A stretch of 64,000 bases of DNA from Kryptolebias marmoratus (GCF_001649575.2 NC_051433.1:11569540-11633539); one strand, 5' to 3'. Counted from the first letter of the stretch, positions 26,501-42,836 are shown. Made by a program: numbers and translations. The notes: generated from the letters alone by a model not told the origin.

Positions 26501-29500
26501 TTTCTGAGAAGACAGATTTGGAGTTCTGCAAGCCGTGATTGTTGTTCAAAGAGTCTCCCTGTTGCTCTGTTTCTTCTTCTTCTTCCTGGAGTTGTTGGTC
26601 TACCTGCTGCTGCCAGGCCTCTGGAGTCAGGTCAGAGCTACGCTGCCACCGACCATGGGACAGTTGCTCCATAGGGTGATTTGGGTTCGACCCATTCGGC
26701 ACTTCTGAAGGTTCATCTGATCTGTGTAACTGGGAGTCCTGGGGTTGGGGTACTTGGTGGTCTGATTCCTGTTTTAAAAAGGTGAGAAGAGAAGGATGTT
26801 TTTTGTTATAAAAATACAAAAAAGGCAAGCTAAAGTAATGGTGGGTTTAACAGAAAAATGGGATTCAGCTGAAAGTCTGAAGTGTTTCATAGTTATAGTA
26901 CTTTATAAACTCCACTGGTTTGGTGAAATCAAATGCCAAAGACACATGGCACATATAAACACCTGATACTGGTATTTCTGATTAATGTAACATAGCTAAA
27001 ATGCCAAAATAGTGTAAATATTCTGCAAATTTTACAATAAATATTGTAAGAACATGTGCCATTTATTTATATATTTGCATTTTTAAAATAGTGCTTAGAC
27101 TGAATTTCTATTTATTCATTATTTTGTATCATGATAATAAGGAAATTACTTTCTCTCATCATACTCACATAAACATCTCTTTTACACTCATCTGGCTGGA
27201 CATACTTCATGCAAGCCATTCTAGTGCCAAGCTTTAGGAAACCCTGGAAAAAAATAACAAAACACACCACTTAGCATTGTTCCACAATAGCGAAGCTGCT
27301 AAAATAATACCAATCGCAACCGACATGCACTAAGGCAGGTTTGGCCACACTCCATGATTGCTCAGGATAAAAGGGCCCAGCACTTATGGTAGTGTGCAAA
27401 GTCGAGGTCCGTGGTCCTGACACACATTGGCCATTTGCCTCCATCCTAGCATCGTTTCGAGGAAGCTACCACTTTGAGCTAAGGATTTTTGTTTTTTATG
27501 ATTTACCTGAAAATTGCAGGACCAGCCTATCAAATAATCGTTTGGTTTGTTTGTCAGACGACAGAGAAAACTACCCACCAACTAAAAGGTCAAAAATGAC
27601 AATGTGAAATAGATTTTTTTATGAAATCAATAACAAAACTAAAATGAAAGCCTAACTAAACTAAAAAGCTGAACCAACGAAGTGGTAAATGAACATTACA
27701 ATAGTTGATAATGCATTTACTTTATGCCATCAAGTATTAAGCTTGATTGGTCTTACTGCAGTATTAATAATATATCATTATACTAAATTTTAAAAAACAA
27801 CAAAAAAGTACCAACAACTGTCAGAGGTTCGAACTCTCTGCATATCATGTACAAGCAGCACCCTTTTGAAAAACCCTGCTTCTGCCAAAAGACCACATAT
27901 GTGCCAAAAAGGAATATAGTTTGAAAGGTAGTTTGCTAGTTGAGTCTTTTGCATCCGAAGTTGCCACGAAGGTTTTGCATATCGAATAGTTATACTGATA
28001 CTGGTTAATTTTTCTAAATCTTTGCTGCACAAAATGTAACTACCCATTACAAATAAAACTGACATTTTCCTCTCTCAATCAAAACAAGAAAAAAAAAAAA
28101 AGAATTAAATTGCAAACTAGAGCCAAATAAACAAGCTGTCATAACTTATCTCAAGGAACAGCATCAACAAAATCACCAATAAAGGCTACGCATTGTAGCA
28201 GCAACCAAGTTGACTCCATTTACAACGGGCTCCTGTGCTGAAGATTGCATTGAACTGGCCAAAAGGTGAACTTAATTCAAATCGATGCAAGCAAACCAAG
28301 AGAAGCTCAAACCTAAATTACCAAAACGCTCTGCCAGCTTCAAGAAAGAACCACAGAAAGTATGTGTATACTTTCATGAAAGAACTTAAAGAGATTGAAG
28401 ATTGATTAACCGATGAAACATATTGCAACAAGAAAAATTGCAGGATATAAAGAAAAAAAAAAAAAGTTGAAAACCAAGAATCAGCAGCCACAACAGAACA
28501 TAGGTGGAAAGTCCAATAATCAAAGTTTCCAAGACTGAGAAAAAAATAAAATAAAATTGCAACACACCGATCACCCACCGATGTAGAGTTTGTTGGAAAC
28601 CACAAATAACTAAAACGTAAAGGTTATCCGCACAAAAGCTGTCAAGATACTTGAATAAAATCCAAAAATATTCAACTTTACGCACATCCCAAGACAGGGA
28701 GAAAAACTGGTCAACCAAGATTATTAACAATTTACTAAATTAAATCAGACTAGGATAGCATTGCATCCAAATGCTTAAATATTTTCATCTACATAATAAA
28801 AGGTTAAAAGCAAAATAAAAAGCAAAGATTGCTAAAAATACAGATGTAATGGTAACATCGTAGAGAACATTTTAACCCTTTTTACATCTGTACCATCTGA
28901 GTTATAAATTTGAAAAAATAAAATAATAAAAAGACAAATAAATAAAAAAGGGCGACCTCCTGAAGCCAGCTTCGATCTCTTTAGAAAGCTCAGCACTGTG
29001 TGATATATGTGCTTACGCAGTGAACCAGTGTCACCGATTCAGCGGAGTGACAACAGCGTCGTAGGTTAGAGTAGTGCACGTACCCCCGCCCCATCACCGC
29101 TACTCCACCCCTTCTTCCAAGACCTACTCGGATCTGTGACTCTGCGGGGGTATCAGCAGCGGATCAACCTCAACACCTTCATCACCCATTCAGCCTTGGT
29201 ACTTTCACACATGATCCCGAAGCGCAAGGAAAACATATCCGCGTCATCTTGAGCAGTGACGTTTGAAAGAACTTTGTTTCTACTATACACATCCAAAGTA
29301 CAAGCCAGGAAAGAAAACATTTAGGAAAGTATATCTGATCTCAAAAGTGATCATTTTAACTTGCGAAGTCGGTCAACTAAATATACCTCAACTATTCAAT
29401 GCAAGGTTTTCAGAAACCTACGATCAGACAACTACTCAGTCTTTGGAATTAAACAGATTGTCTCCTATAGTTGGGGTTTCTTGGGTTTCCTGAGCGATCC

Positions 29501-32500
29501 CTTAGTTATGCCGCTGTCGAACTGCTGGAGGACAAATGGACCACATTTCTTCACTCTACTCTCCATGTTCATTTTTGTAATCATTTCTTGCCCTTCTTTG
29601 TTTGTCTGGGTCCCTTCCCTGTCCTCTCAAAACCCAGCTAATTGAGACGGATGTCCACCCACATTAAGCCTGGCTCTGCTGGAGATTTCTTCCTGTTAAA
29701 AGGGAGTCGTTCCTTTCCACTGTCACCAATGCGCTTGCTCAGGATGGACGGCCGCATTTAATAATGCCTGTGAATGTTTCTGTACAGCACCGAGATGACT
29801 TGTCAATTTGCACTACTTAAACTGAATTGAATAAACAGTAAGACTGCCACCATCCTAAAATACTGCTTTTAAACTGTGCTAAAACAATGCTGGGTGCCGA
29901 GTTCAGATTTGCAATTGCCATAAAAATGGAACTCTTTACAAACAAGTGCAAGTTCTACAACCAACCTTCACCAATTCGTTTTTTGTTATATAAACTAAAT
30001 CCAAACAGATTGTTGGAAGAGTACAGAAATGTCACTGCCAAAATCAATATTCTGTCATTAATTGTAAAACTTTTGAACTGTAAGAGTTAAGATGGACCAT
30101 TTTCCTTGGTTTTATTTTTACTTTTTTGAAAAATGAACTTACATTTGGGTGGTTTGCATCTAAATTGTAAAAGGTTGGAGATCATAACCAATATGAGAGA
30201 AGCCTATTGCTCTCAATTCATTCACATAATGTTCCAAATGAATGTTTTCTTAAACTTGTAAATAAAATAAAGTAAATCTGCGGTACTATCAAGTAATATT
30301 AGGACTAACTGGGAACAAAAATGTCAACATCTGACTTTTTTTTTCTTAAACAAGTTCAGTTCAACCCATTCCCAAACTCCTTCCCAATCCCAGCTACTGA
30401 GAGCCCCCCTCAACCCCTCGAAATCCTGATGGGAGAGACGGCCTTCTTAGAGTGACGAGGATGGGCCACCTTGTTGGACTCCATGAAGTGGACTGCATCC
30501 TTGAGGTTTAAAAACTCCACATAGGCCATATCGTAGCTGTAACCTGGGGACAGCATTTGAAATACAGACGGGTTTTTGTTAGTCAATGCCAGTAATGACA
30601 ATAACCAAGTGGAAAAAAAAAAAAAAAAACATTCGTAAGCACATCGACGTCAATGCGAGTACACTTTTGTACACCTCTATTGAAACACATACCTTTACAG
30701 GCAGACATTTTTCTCCCTCTTATTTTTTAAGTCATTACAGCAGTGAGGTAATGTATCAAACTTCACCATGAATGAAAGGCTTTAATTGCCAAGCCTTAGC
30801 ATTCATATATCCCAGACCACTGGCAGTAAACATTTGAGTGGCGTCCACCACAAAAACTTTGTGTTTATTTCAATTCAAAGCACCACCTGTGATGCCGTTT
30901 GGATACTTTTGGAAAGAAAAGATGGCCTTTGAGACATATTCTCTTCAAAAAGGCTTGGCAACATGGAGGCACCGTGTGTACAGCACAGAAAACTGAGAAA
31001 GACTTTGACTTTACAACAAGTGTTTATAACAGCAGGATGAACAAAGTGCTTCCAAGGCGGTTTCCATTCCCAATTTCTTTTCTTATTTTTCACTAGTGTT
31101 CGTAAAGGGCAAATTTACTGTCACTTGTCACAGATCTTCTGTCACCAACACTATAAATATCACTCCAAAAGCTGTTCTCAATCCTCTAAATGTGGACCTC
31201 AATGTCCACTCATCCTCAGACTTCGTAAAATGAATGTGTGAATGCAGCCCCCCCCCTTCATTTTCACCGAGCGAATCGACACACGTCATCACCAATAAAA
31301 GCAACCAAGAATGTAAAGAAATAAAAAAGGCGGAGGTTCGGATATTGCCACAGCGAAATGTCGAGGGACATGTTAGCGATCGATTGCCCCAAATACATTC
31401 TCAAAGAACCTTAATTCTTACCTGGAACAACATCTTGGATTTTAATCCCCTGCATTGGCACACCATCACGGACTGCAAAGGAACCGAGAATCTACGAGAG
31501 GCAATATTAATCCAGGTCAGTTATACCATAACAACCACCAGAATCTATAAAACAAAGCCAATTTTTTTTCTGTGATTACCTGATCCACTGTGGTAGTCTT
31601 TGGAATACCAGATATGGATATAATATTTGAAACTTTGTTCTTCACTGATGCATTTCTGTAATCTTGATCCTTGCAGAGAATGGTCACAGGAAATAAACCA
31701 TAACATAAAAACTACTAATGTCATTTCTAGAGAACTGAAAAGAGATTAAAAAATACACATACCTGGGAACCAGAATCTGTGAATGCTGAAGGGGTGATTG
31801 ATTTGGAATCCTTGAGGAGTTCCTCTGCTTGCGGAAATTCTTTGTGTTTGTAGTCAAACAACACTGCAGACCCTGTTCTGTAATCTATGTCCCTATAGTC
31901 CTGATCTTTTGCTTGTAATGTGCTGCCTGTTTGGAAATTTTGTTCATTTCCAAAGTCATCTATGGAAGGAACTTGATCACGTGAGATATTTTTCATCTCT
32001 TTAAAGGAATCACTGGGGTCTTGACTCCCACAGGAAGGCTCATTCTTTCCTTGAAGATAAGGGGGCCTTTCATCGCAATTTGGTTTATTAAAAATGTATT
32101 TTGGATCCTTTTCTTCAAGCCACTTTTTATTTTCTCTATCCAGCTGAATAGGTAAGGGTTTTATTTCTGGGAGTGGATGATGTTGTGGACTCTTGCTGCC
32201 AATTGTTGGTAGATCCTTTGCAAGAAAATGGTCACTGGAAGTAAAACTACCATCTTCACCTTGGAAGCCAACAGGTGGTTTATTCCTGTCATTAAATGAA
32301 AGTGAGTCCCTAAGGTTCACATCACTGACAAAGCCTACCGGGAAGTTGGGTTCAGGTACAACTCCCATATTTTTGTCCAGGAAAGGATTCTTGTCCTTAT
32401 GACGGTTCTTCCACTCTTCAGCAAGAGTCATCTCCTCACCACTTCGATAATCCATAACAGAAGTACCACTTGGATACTGTCTGTTACCCACGCTGTCTTT

Positions 32501-34386
32501 TGAATCCATGAACTCTGACTGCCGAGGACCAACATTTGAGGGCATGTCTGATCTTTCCCTGTCCACTGGAGGGTCATTACTCCTTCCAAATCTTAAAGGA
32601 GACCGATCTCTACCTTTAAACTCAACTGGTGGTCCAGGCTGATTTCTGAAATCCACATCAGAATCAAATCTATTTCTTGGATTGAAAGGTGGCTGTCCTC
32701 TTCTATCAATGTCTATCCCTCTCTTTTCATGTGGGGGGCAGTCCTTATCATAGCGACCAGCATCATGGACACCCATTGGGTATCTATCACGCATCTCCCC
32801 AAATCCGTCATTTGGTTCCATTCGATCCATAGGAAAACCTCTTCTGTCATCGAAATTAGGTCTGTTGAACCGTGGCATGTCATGATGAATTGATTCTCTG
32901 TCTCTCGTGTCAAAAAATCTCTTGTTTGAATCCCATGGAGGCATATCCCTGCTTCCCATGTCTCCTAAACCCCTGCCAGGTCCTGGAAAATCAGAGGCAT
33001 TCATTATTTTTTCTCTAATGGAAACTTCAACATGCCTCCTGAATCTGAAGTCTGCCTCCTCTCCAGGTCTGAAAAATTCTTGGTTTGAGTCTCTTCCTAG
33101 CATCTCTCGTGGGTCCATATGCATCGGTCCCCTCATGGGTGGCCCATCCATCCTCCTCCTGTCCATAGGGTGTAAACCTTGATGTCTTGGGCCCATCTGA
33201 CCCATGGGACCCATGTTCATCCCATCTCTGCCTCTAAAACATGGCATTGGATGATCGTGGCCACCAAACATCTCTCCCCGTTGATCACCACTGAAATGCA
33301 CATTGATATATTAGCCCAATGGAATGCACACAACAGAGGAGCAAAGTAGGACTAGGATAAGTTGTCAATTAAGATTACTTTCTTGCTTTGACACAGCATA
33401 TTACAATGCCAGCACTGACACTGGGGCAGTAGCACATAAAAAAAACATTTAAGTCAAAAGGTGATGAATAAACACCTAGATATAGTCTGTGATCTAGAAT
33501 TGACCAAAAGTTTGTCTAGATCACAACCAAATAAATGTGCTGCCAGTATGGTTTAAAAGCTAAAAACCATATAAAACGTTTAGCTTGAATCATTACAACC
33601 AGAAAATTGTGCAACAACATTACCATGTAAAGCTTCAAGTAAAAACAGATATACGGACTAAGCCTAACGTTAAAAGAATAATGTAAACGATCAGAATAGT
33701 GTCACCAAACTGCCCTGTTAGAGCCACACCTTTGTTCTGCACACAAAACAAGTTCATCTCTTGAGTCATGTTCTTTATTTATACTTGAATAATAATTCAT
33801 AACTAAAATTACTGCTAACAACACACATGCCTCTGAAATGTTTAGGTCTAAGACAGGGGTGTCCAATCCTGGTCCTCAAGGGCCACTATCCTGCATGTTT
33901 TCCTTGTTTCCCTGCTCCAACACACCTGGTTCAGAGGTTAAATCACCTCTTCATGTTCTGCAGAAGCCTGTTAATCACCCATTGATTCAAATCAGGTGTG
34001 TTGGAGTTGATAGGTAGTGAACTCAAAGAAATTGTGCTTTGTGACTTTTTTGGAGGAAAAATAGTGTAGATTAGTATATTAATCGATAAATTAGTCGACA
34101 GTATGATCAAAATAAACAGACACTGGCAGCCCTACATCCAATTTATAAAATTTCTACAGCTTCCCTATTACACTGAACTCTGGAAATATATGGTGACTAA
34201 TTTTAGCATACACTGTTTCAAAGCATGACATAAAAACATTTACCTTAAGGTATATATATGCACACAAACACATACTTCTTATCACTCGGATGAACTTTAG
34301 GTGCACATTTAATATTTAAAAAGACTTGCTTACCGAAAATGTGGCCCTCCCCATGGTCCTCGTCCTGGGCCTGGTCCTTCCCACAT
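20422..34386 (-). CDS. rbm6: RNA-binding protein 6 (whole gene, 22 coding exons)
   Basis: Nuclear RNA-binding regulator of alternative splicing, RBM5/RBM6/RBM10 family. The spliced reading frame is 3975 nt, 1324 residues; every join keeps phase. Domain order: Met/Arg/Gly/Asp-rich low-complexity N-terminus (about 1-527, with a few FRGRD/FKGRD motifs), RRM1 (about 541-620), Gln/Glu-rich linker, RRM2 (about 722-805; RNP1-like CFCFVDMDS), OCRE aromatic repeat domain (about 931-982; [13 protein letters not shown] type), C2H2 zinc finger (about 1196-1220; CLLCRRQF...HQQLSDLH), a coiled stretch, and the conserved C-terminus ending [10 protein letters not shown]. The start [14 protein letters not shown] is the first ATG after a good splice acceptor and resembles the family start. 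Human RBM6 is about 1120 residues, so this protein is longer. The G-patch looks decayed and the RanBP2-like finger is missing. Identity is inferred from remembered family sequence, not a search, but order and motifs are diagnostic. Confidence 0.95.
20594..20642 (-). CDS. rbm6: rbm6 exon 22 (remnant of G-patch)
   Basis: 49 nt. Encodes [20 protein letters not shown] is the only trace of the GxGLG core of the G-patch found in relatives. Acceptor ATTCAG, donor CAA|GTGAGC. Confidence 0.85.
20743..20840 (-). CDS. rbm6: rbm6 exon 21 (His/Gln-rich)
   Basis: 98 nt. Encodes a basic, His-rich stretch ([20 protein letters not shown]) in the place where human RBM6 has SPERKRIKYSRE. Acceptor CAACAG, donor CAG|GTAAAC. 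Confidence 0.87.
21427..21645. repeat. Diverged direct duplication in an rbm6 intron
   Basis: GAATGAGCTGAAGTCCACAA (from about 21435) and AAATGAGCTAAAGTTCACAA (from about 21594) open two similar ~60-bp blocks, each continuing with GTTTT...ATGA(G/A)AGCTG. Spacing about 155-160 bp. Confidence 0.5.
21918..21992 (-). CDS. rbm6: rbm6 exon 20
   Basis: 75 nt. Encodes [25 protein letters not shown], a charged helix following the zinc finger as in human RBM6 (NLEIHRKIKQSEQEL). Donor GAA|GTAAGT. Confidence 0.93.
22071..22298 (-). CDS. rbm6: rbm6 exon 19 (C2H2 zinc finger)
   Basis: 228 nt. Encodes [18 protein letters not shown], an acidic tract, then [35 protein letters not shown]. The zinc ligands C-x2-C and H-x6-H are intact. 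Nearly identical to the human finger. Acceptor TCTCAG, donor AAA|GTACGA. Confidence 0.95.
22383..22448 (-). CDS. rbm6: rbm6 exon 18
   Basis: 66 nt. Encodes [22 protein letters not shown], equivalent to the human DVFKKPLPPTVKKEE segment. Acceptor TTATAG, donor AAA|GTAAGA. Confidence 0.9.
22533..22682 (-). CDS. rbm6: rbm6 exon 17
   Basis: 150 nt. Encodes [20 protein letters not shown] and a [10 protein letters not shown] end; RBM5/10 have a very similar MERWAK segment after OCRE. Donor AAG|GTCAGG is weaker than consensus. Confidence 0.92.
22776..23126 (-). CDS. rbm6: rbm6 exon 16 (OCRE second half and Lys/Glu linker)
   Basis: 351 nt, phase 0 at both ends. Encodes [25 protein letters not shown], completing OCRE, then a Pro/Ala-rich stretch and a [18 protein letters not shown] charged linker. 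Acceptor TTTAG, donor AAG|GTAACA. Confidence 0.92.
24072..24169 (-). CDS. rbm6: rbm6 exon 15 (OCRE, first half)
   Basis: 98 nt. Encodes [20 protein letters not shown] then PNSR: tandem aromatic octamers typical of OCRE domains of RBM5/6/10, which bind proline-rich tails of spliceosomal SmN/B/B'. Donor AGG|GTAAGA. Confidence 0.93.
24349..24481 (-). CDS. rbm6: rbm6 exon 14 (Ala/Pro-rich)
   Basis: 133 nt. Encodes [20 protein letters not shown] and an acidic tail leading to the OCRE domain. Acceptor CACACAG, donor ATG|GTAAGA. Confidence 0.85.
24559..24611 (-). CDS. rbm6: rbm6 exon 13
   Basis: 53 nt. Encodes [18 protein letters not shown]. Short, supported by matching phases and splice sites (ATTAG acceptor, CAG|GTAGAC donor). 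Confidence 0.8.
24670..25329. mobile_element. Possible TTAA-flanked MITE in an rbm6 intron
   Basis: Left end TTAA|AGCCACAATAG and right end CACTGATTATGGCT-like sequence followed by TTAA give short inverted ends (AGCCAYAAT). Internal sequence is non-coding. The inverted repeat is short, hence uncertain. Confidence 0.4.
25387..25474 (-). CDS. rbm6: rbm6 exon 12 (Pro/Met-rich)
   Basis: 88 nt. Encodes [20 protein letters not shown] and a Met/Pro-rich continuation. Acceptor ATTACAG, donor CAG|GTGACT. Confidence 0.85.
25875..25944 (-). CDS. rbm6: rbm6 exon 11
   Basis: 70 nt. Encodes [23 protein letters not shown] after completing a split Asn codon. Acceptor TTTTAG, donor CTG|GTAAGT. Confidence 0.88.
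26028..26128 (-). CDS. rbm6: rbm6 exon 10 (RRM2 end)
   Basis: 101 nt. Encodes [19 protein letters not shown] and [14 protein letters not shown], the last helix and strands of RRM2. Acceptor CTCAG, donor CCAA|GTAAGT. Confidence 0.92.
26251..26408 (-). CDS. rbm6: rbm6 exon 9 (RRM2)
   Basis: 158 nt. Encodes [20 protein letters not shown] through [11 protein letters not shown], i.e. RNP2, helix 1 and RNP1 of RRM2. Acceptor TTTACAG, donor GAG|GTACTT. Confidence 0.92.
26495..26768 (-). CDS. rbm6: rbm6 exon 8 (linker between RRMs)
   Basis: 274 nt. Encodes a Gln/Glu/Ser-rich linker with [10 protein letters not shown] followed by a Glu run. The donor was set at AGCAAAA|GTACAT because it joins as SESKT-MIIKNL, matching the human ESKTIMLKRI and keeping phase. 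Donor strength is modest; read-through reaches a TAA a few codons on. Confidence 0.85.
27169..27243 (-). CDS. rbm6: rbm6 exon 7 (end of RRM1)
   Basis: 75 nt, phase 0. Encodes [20 protein letters not shown] then KRDVY, the last strands of RRM1. Acceptor TTTCCAG after a T-rich tract, donor TAT|GTGAGT. Preceded by a 3.2-kb intron. Confidence 0.9.
27244..30469 (-). other. rbm6: Large rbm6 intron 6
   Basis: 3.2 kb between exons 6 and 7. Mostly AT-rich. It includes a GC-richer block (about 28950-29230) of unknown nature and a teleost repeat fragment (about 29480-29833). No additional exon, and in particular no RanBP2-type finger exon, was recognised. Confidence 0.7.
29480..29833 (+). mobile_element. 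Teleost interspersed repeat 3' fragment
   Basis: Contains TGGAGATTTCTTCCTGTTAAAAGGGAGT then CACTGTCACCAATGCGCTTGCTC, and ends ACTGAATTGAATA. This motif order, with an ATTGAAT-type tail, is a hallmark of a very abundant fish repeat (probably LINE-related). Family assignment is uncertain. Confidence 0.55.
30470..30543 (-). CDS. rbm6: rbm6 exon 6 (RRM1, weak donor)
   Basis: 74 nt. Encodes [20 protein letters not shown] then MESNK, the RNP1-like strand and helix 2 of RRM1. The donor AACAAG|GTGGCC is poor, but the phase and the match of the next exon (GFLKLGTRM...) require it. Read-through meets a stop after about 20 codons. Confidence 0.85.
31422..31491 (-). CDS. rbm6: rbm6 exon 5 (RRM1)
   Basis: 70 nt. 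Encodes [18 protein letters not shown] followed by QDVVP; corresponds to the human segment around DGMPVKNLQL. Acceptor TCGTAG, donor CAG|GTAAGA. Confidence 0.9.
31580..31669 (-). CDS. rbm6: rbm6 exon 4 (start of RRM1)
   Basis: 90 nt, phase 0. Encodes [11 protein letters not shown]...[15 protein letters not shown], covering the first beta strand and helix of RRM1. Acceptor TGCAAG, donor CAG|GTAATC. Confidence 0.9.
31763..33290 (-). CDS. rbm6: rbm6 exon 3 (large low-complexity N-terminal exon)
   Basis: This 1528-nt exon has acceptor TTTCAG and donor CAG|GTATGT. It encodes about 510 residues rich in Met, Asp, Arg, Gly and Pro. The early part is Met/Pro/Gly-rich; the middle has FKGRD-, FGRSN- and FRNQPG-like units recalling the decameric FRGRD repeats of mammalian RBM6, but fewer and more diverged. 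The end, with [15 protein letters not shown], leads into the DQDYR segment. Probably disordered and involved in self-association, as inferred for the human repeat region. Confidence 0.93.
33854..34010 (+). mobile_element. hAT-type MITE, right end lost
   Basis: Starts CAGGGGTGTCCAATCCTGGTC and contains GGGCCACTATCCTGCATGTTT, then CTCCAACACACCTG and its inverted partner CAGGTGTGTTGGAG. The expected mirror-image right end is absent. Same family as the complete copy at 41322-41480. Lies in rbm6 intron 2. Confidence 0.7.
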
Positions 34387-34399
34387 GATTGTATACAAC
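34334..34399 (-). CDS. rbm6: rbm6 exon 2 (start codon exon)
   Basis: Acceptor at 34400-34401 (ATGCAG), 13 nt of 5'UTR, ATG at 34386-34384, donor CG|GTAAGC. Coding part 34334-34386 gives [17 protein letters not shown] plus a split Arg codon. Confidence 0.88.
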
Positions 34400-34884
34400 C
34401 TGCATAAAGTAAAATAAAAGTAAAAGTAAATGATCAAAAATTGCAGGTGGATGCCACTTTTGTGTCGTGGTTGCAAATGAACTTTGACGGATAGACTCTA
34501 AATTGTAGTAACTGGGCGTATAGCAACATTAATATAGTTATTTATGAGCTAATGTCGAGAATGTAATTTCCTCAAAAAGTCACTGCTACAGTAGCCCACT
34601 CTCTCTGTAGGCCCTCATCTACGCCACGGCAAAAACAGAAAGCAAATATCGGCCGCAAAAAAATGATATTTACTGCAGGTTTTCAACAGAGCAGTAATGG
34701 AAATATTAGTGGTTTGGAATCGGAGAAAAGTCACCACTGTTAACCTATAACAAACAACAAATAATAAATCAGTGACGCTTTAAGGCTATTTGCTAACACT
34801 AGCAAATGTCCGCGTTTATATGCTACCACGAAACATGTTTCATTGGTTTTAGGATGATAAAATATATGTTTATATAAAACCCAC

Positions 34885-35010
34885 CTTGATTAGTTTTAGA
34901 GCTCAGTTTTTAAATAAATAAAATAAACTCGTCGTTGAAGGAACTGATGAAAAATGGAGGCTGGCGTTTTTCTTCTTCTATCACTGCGGAGGCGACAGAG
35001 CTGCTTTTTC
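34885..35010 (-). other. rbm6: rbm6 untranslated exon 1 and promoter area (5' end uncertain)
   Basis: The minus strand reads CAAG|GTGGGT with the donor at 34884, and the next exon begins behind a clean acceptor at 34399. The sequence just upstream is purine-rich, with no TATA box seen. Only the donor edge is supported; the transcription start is a guess. Confidence 0.4.
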
Positions 35011-35924
35011 TTCTTCTTCTTCGTTTGGATTTATTAGGCCGGCTTGATGGCGCCTCTCTGCCACCTACTGGAAAGGAACGTGAACATACTAAATGTGCAA
35101 AGACAACAAGACTATTTGTCCTTTTTACTTTAGAAAAATGCTGGGAGTTTTTTGCATTTGTTATAAATTAAAACGATTAATTTTCTGTTGCTGTATTTTC
35201 GCTATTTAACTTCCTATTTCCTGTTTCATTTGCCTCATTTCCTGTCTCCATTTTCTTCACAACAATCACATATTGTTGAATAAAATAAAAATTCTGCTAG
35301 ACTGACTGCACATTTGTTGCAATGAAATATAGGTCTGTCGGGTTTTTTCTTCGTTTTTGGGTTAGGCGAAGAGTTTATATTTATTTGTTCATTTTCCTTC
35401 ACACCAACATGAGCAGGAACACATAGGAAGTGTGTATGATAGCACTTGTCATTCATACTGTACAGTATTTTAAAAAATCTAATTATTTTCTGTCCTGAAT
35501 TATGGTTAGCCTGATGTTAAAGTTGATTGTGCCAAAACCTATTTGACTTTATGGTGTTTTATTTTTCATCCTCTAGCCACTGCCGAGGGAACAAAATGTC
35601 AAATATCCTCTAATCTTTAACAATCCTCGATACAATTTCATAGCATAAATTTGCAATGCAGCTGTGGTTTGTCATCAGGTATAAACCAAAGTGATCATGA
35701 TATTGATGTCCTCCCTGATCTGATCTAATTTTTACTTCTTGGATGGTTCAGAATCTCCTCTAACCCTCAAATTCTTTACATCCATTTTTGTGCATTTGTA
35801 AACATGATCTTCTTTCAATGCAAGTAATTTTCCTTCTACAACCCTATGCCTTCTTACTTTTTATAAAGCACAGACATGCTGTTACCTTACTTTGTGTCAC
35901 ATCAGATAGTCAAAAAAGTTTTAG
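35011..35924. other. Short intergenic spacer between rbm6 and camkv
   Basis: About 0.9 kb, AT-rich, no gene or recognisable repeat seen. It must hold the rbm6 promoter and the camkv transcription end. Confidence 0.5.
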
Positions 35925-37046
35925 CAATTTTGATATTGCTCATTTTATTTATCCACAAGCAATGTAGCAACCTGTCAGCTCAGCTAAATGTTGCTTAGTA
36001 CACAAACGATAAAAAATACACGTCTACACACACAATGTAAATATACATGGTCGTACAGTCTATAGACTCTACAATAAACTCTTAATTTATTAATTACAGG
36101 TTACAACACAGCTAAAACATCACGCCACACAGAACATTTACACAAAGTGTATTTTTTTAAATGAAGTTTCAAAGAAGACAGAATACGAGAATTGATACAT
36201 CAACTGAGGACCCCCAAAACAGAAGAGTTAATAAAACAGCTAAAACAGTTTTGTGATTTCAAGAAGCAATTTAAATTAAGTTTAGAAACATGGCAGCAAC
36301 AAATGTTAAGGCACTTTAACTTAAAAATGGCTATCTTGTTGCCTTAAAATTCTAAGTTGTCTAAAGTTGTAGCTACTTTTCCAAACCTGCAAATATCTGT
36401 TGTATTGAATATATAACTTATATAATCTTTCTTAAAAAAAAATACTTATCTTCCAATCAAAAATATGCACATAATAAGATTGTCATTTAGCGTTGCTATA
36501 CTTTATTTTGGAGCAAAGATTTAACTCACATGTGCTCAAAAGATCTTCTTTTCTTATTTTTTACACGTTTTCTAAATGAACAGTAATATGATAAAATTAC
36601 TCTTTTTTTTCAACTCATAATTTTAAGTCACAAGAGATAAAACTCAAATTTCTAAATTCTAAAGCTAAAAAGTAGCAATTTGTTGAGGAAAAAATACATC
36701 TATGTACAACGAGGCAATGAACGAAGATGAGAAATTTCACAAAATTACGCCATGAGAGAGAAATTACCCGATATTTGTTCTTACAGTTTTCATGGAATAG
36801 GAAAATCACAAAAATAAGCTACTTTGCAGCAAGCTTCAAAGTGACCTGTACACAAAATAACAAGAGAGAGAGTGGAGAACACCATCAATTGATCAGTAGC
36901 AAAAGATGAAAAGTTTGGTGCTGTAAAATAACTCTGCAAACTGAGGATAGTTGGACAGCACAGACACAAAATCATGATGCCAAATGTATTTGCTGTACAT
37001 GTGCTCGTTGGTTGTAATGGGTCCTGTTCGTGTGTGCGATCGGTGC
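35925..37046 (-). other. camkv: Probable camkv 3'UTR
   Basis: AT-rich, non-coding. Canonical AATAAA signals on the minus strand occur near 36503, 36083 and 35944-35949; the last is taken as the outer limit. No coding homology seen. Confidence 0.4.

Positions 37047-42836
<5,790 letters not shown>

Noticed and set aside
28318..28730. Hydrophobic Phe/Leu-rich minus-strand frames
   Set aside because: Product of A-rich plus-strand sequence inside an rbm6 intron; composition artefact.
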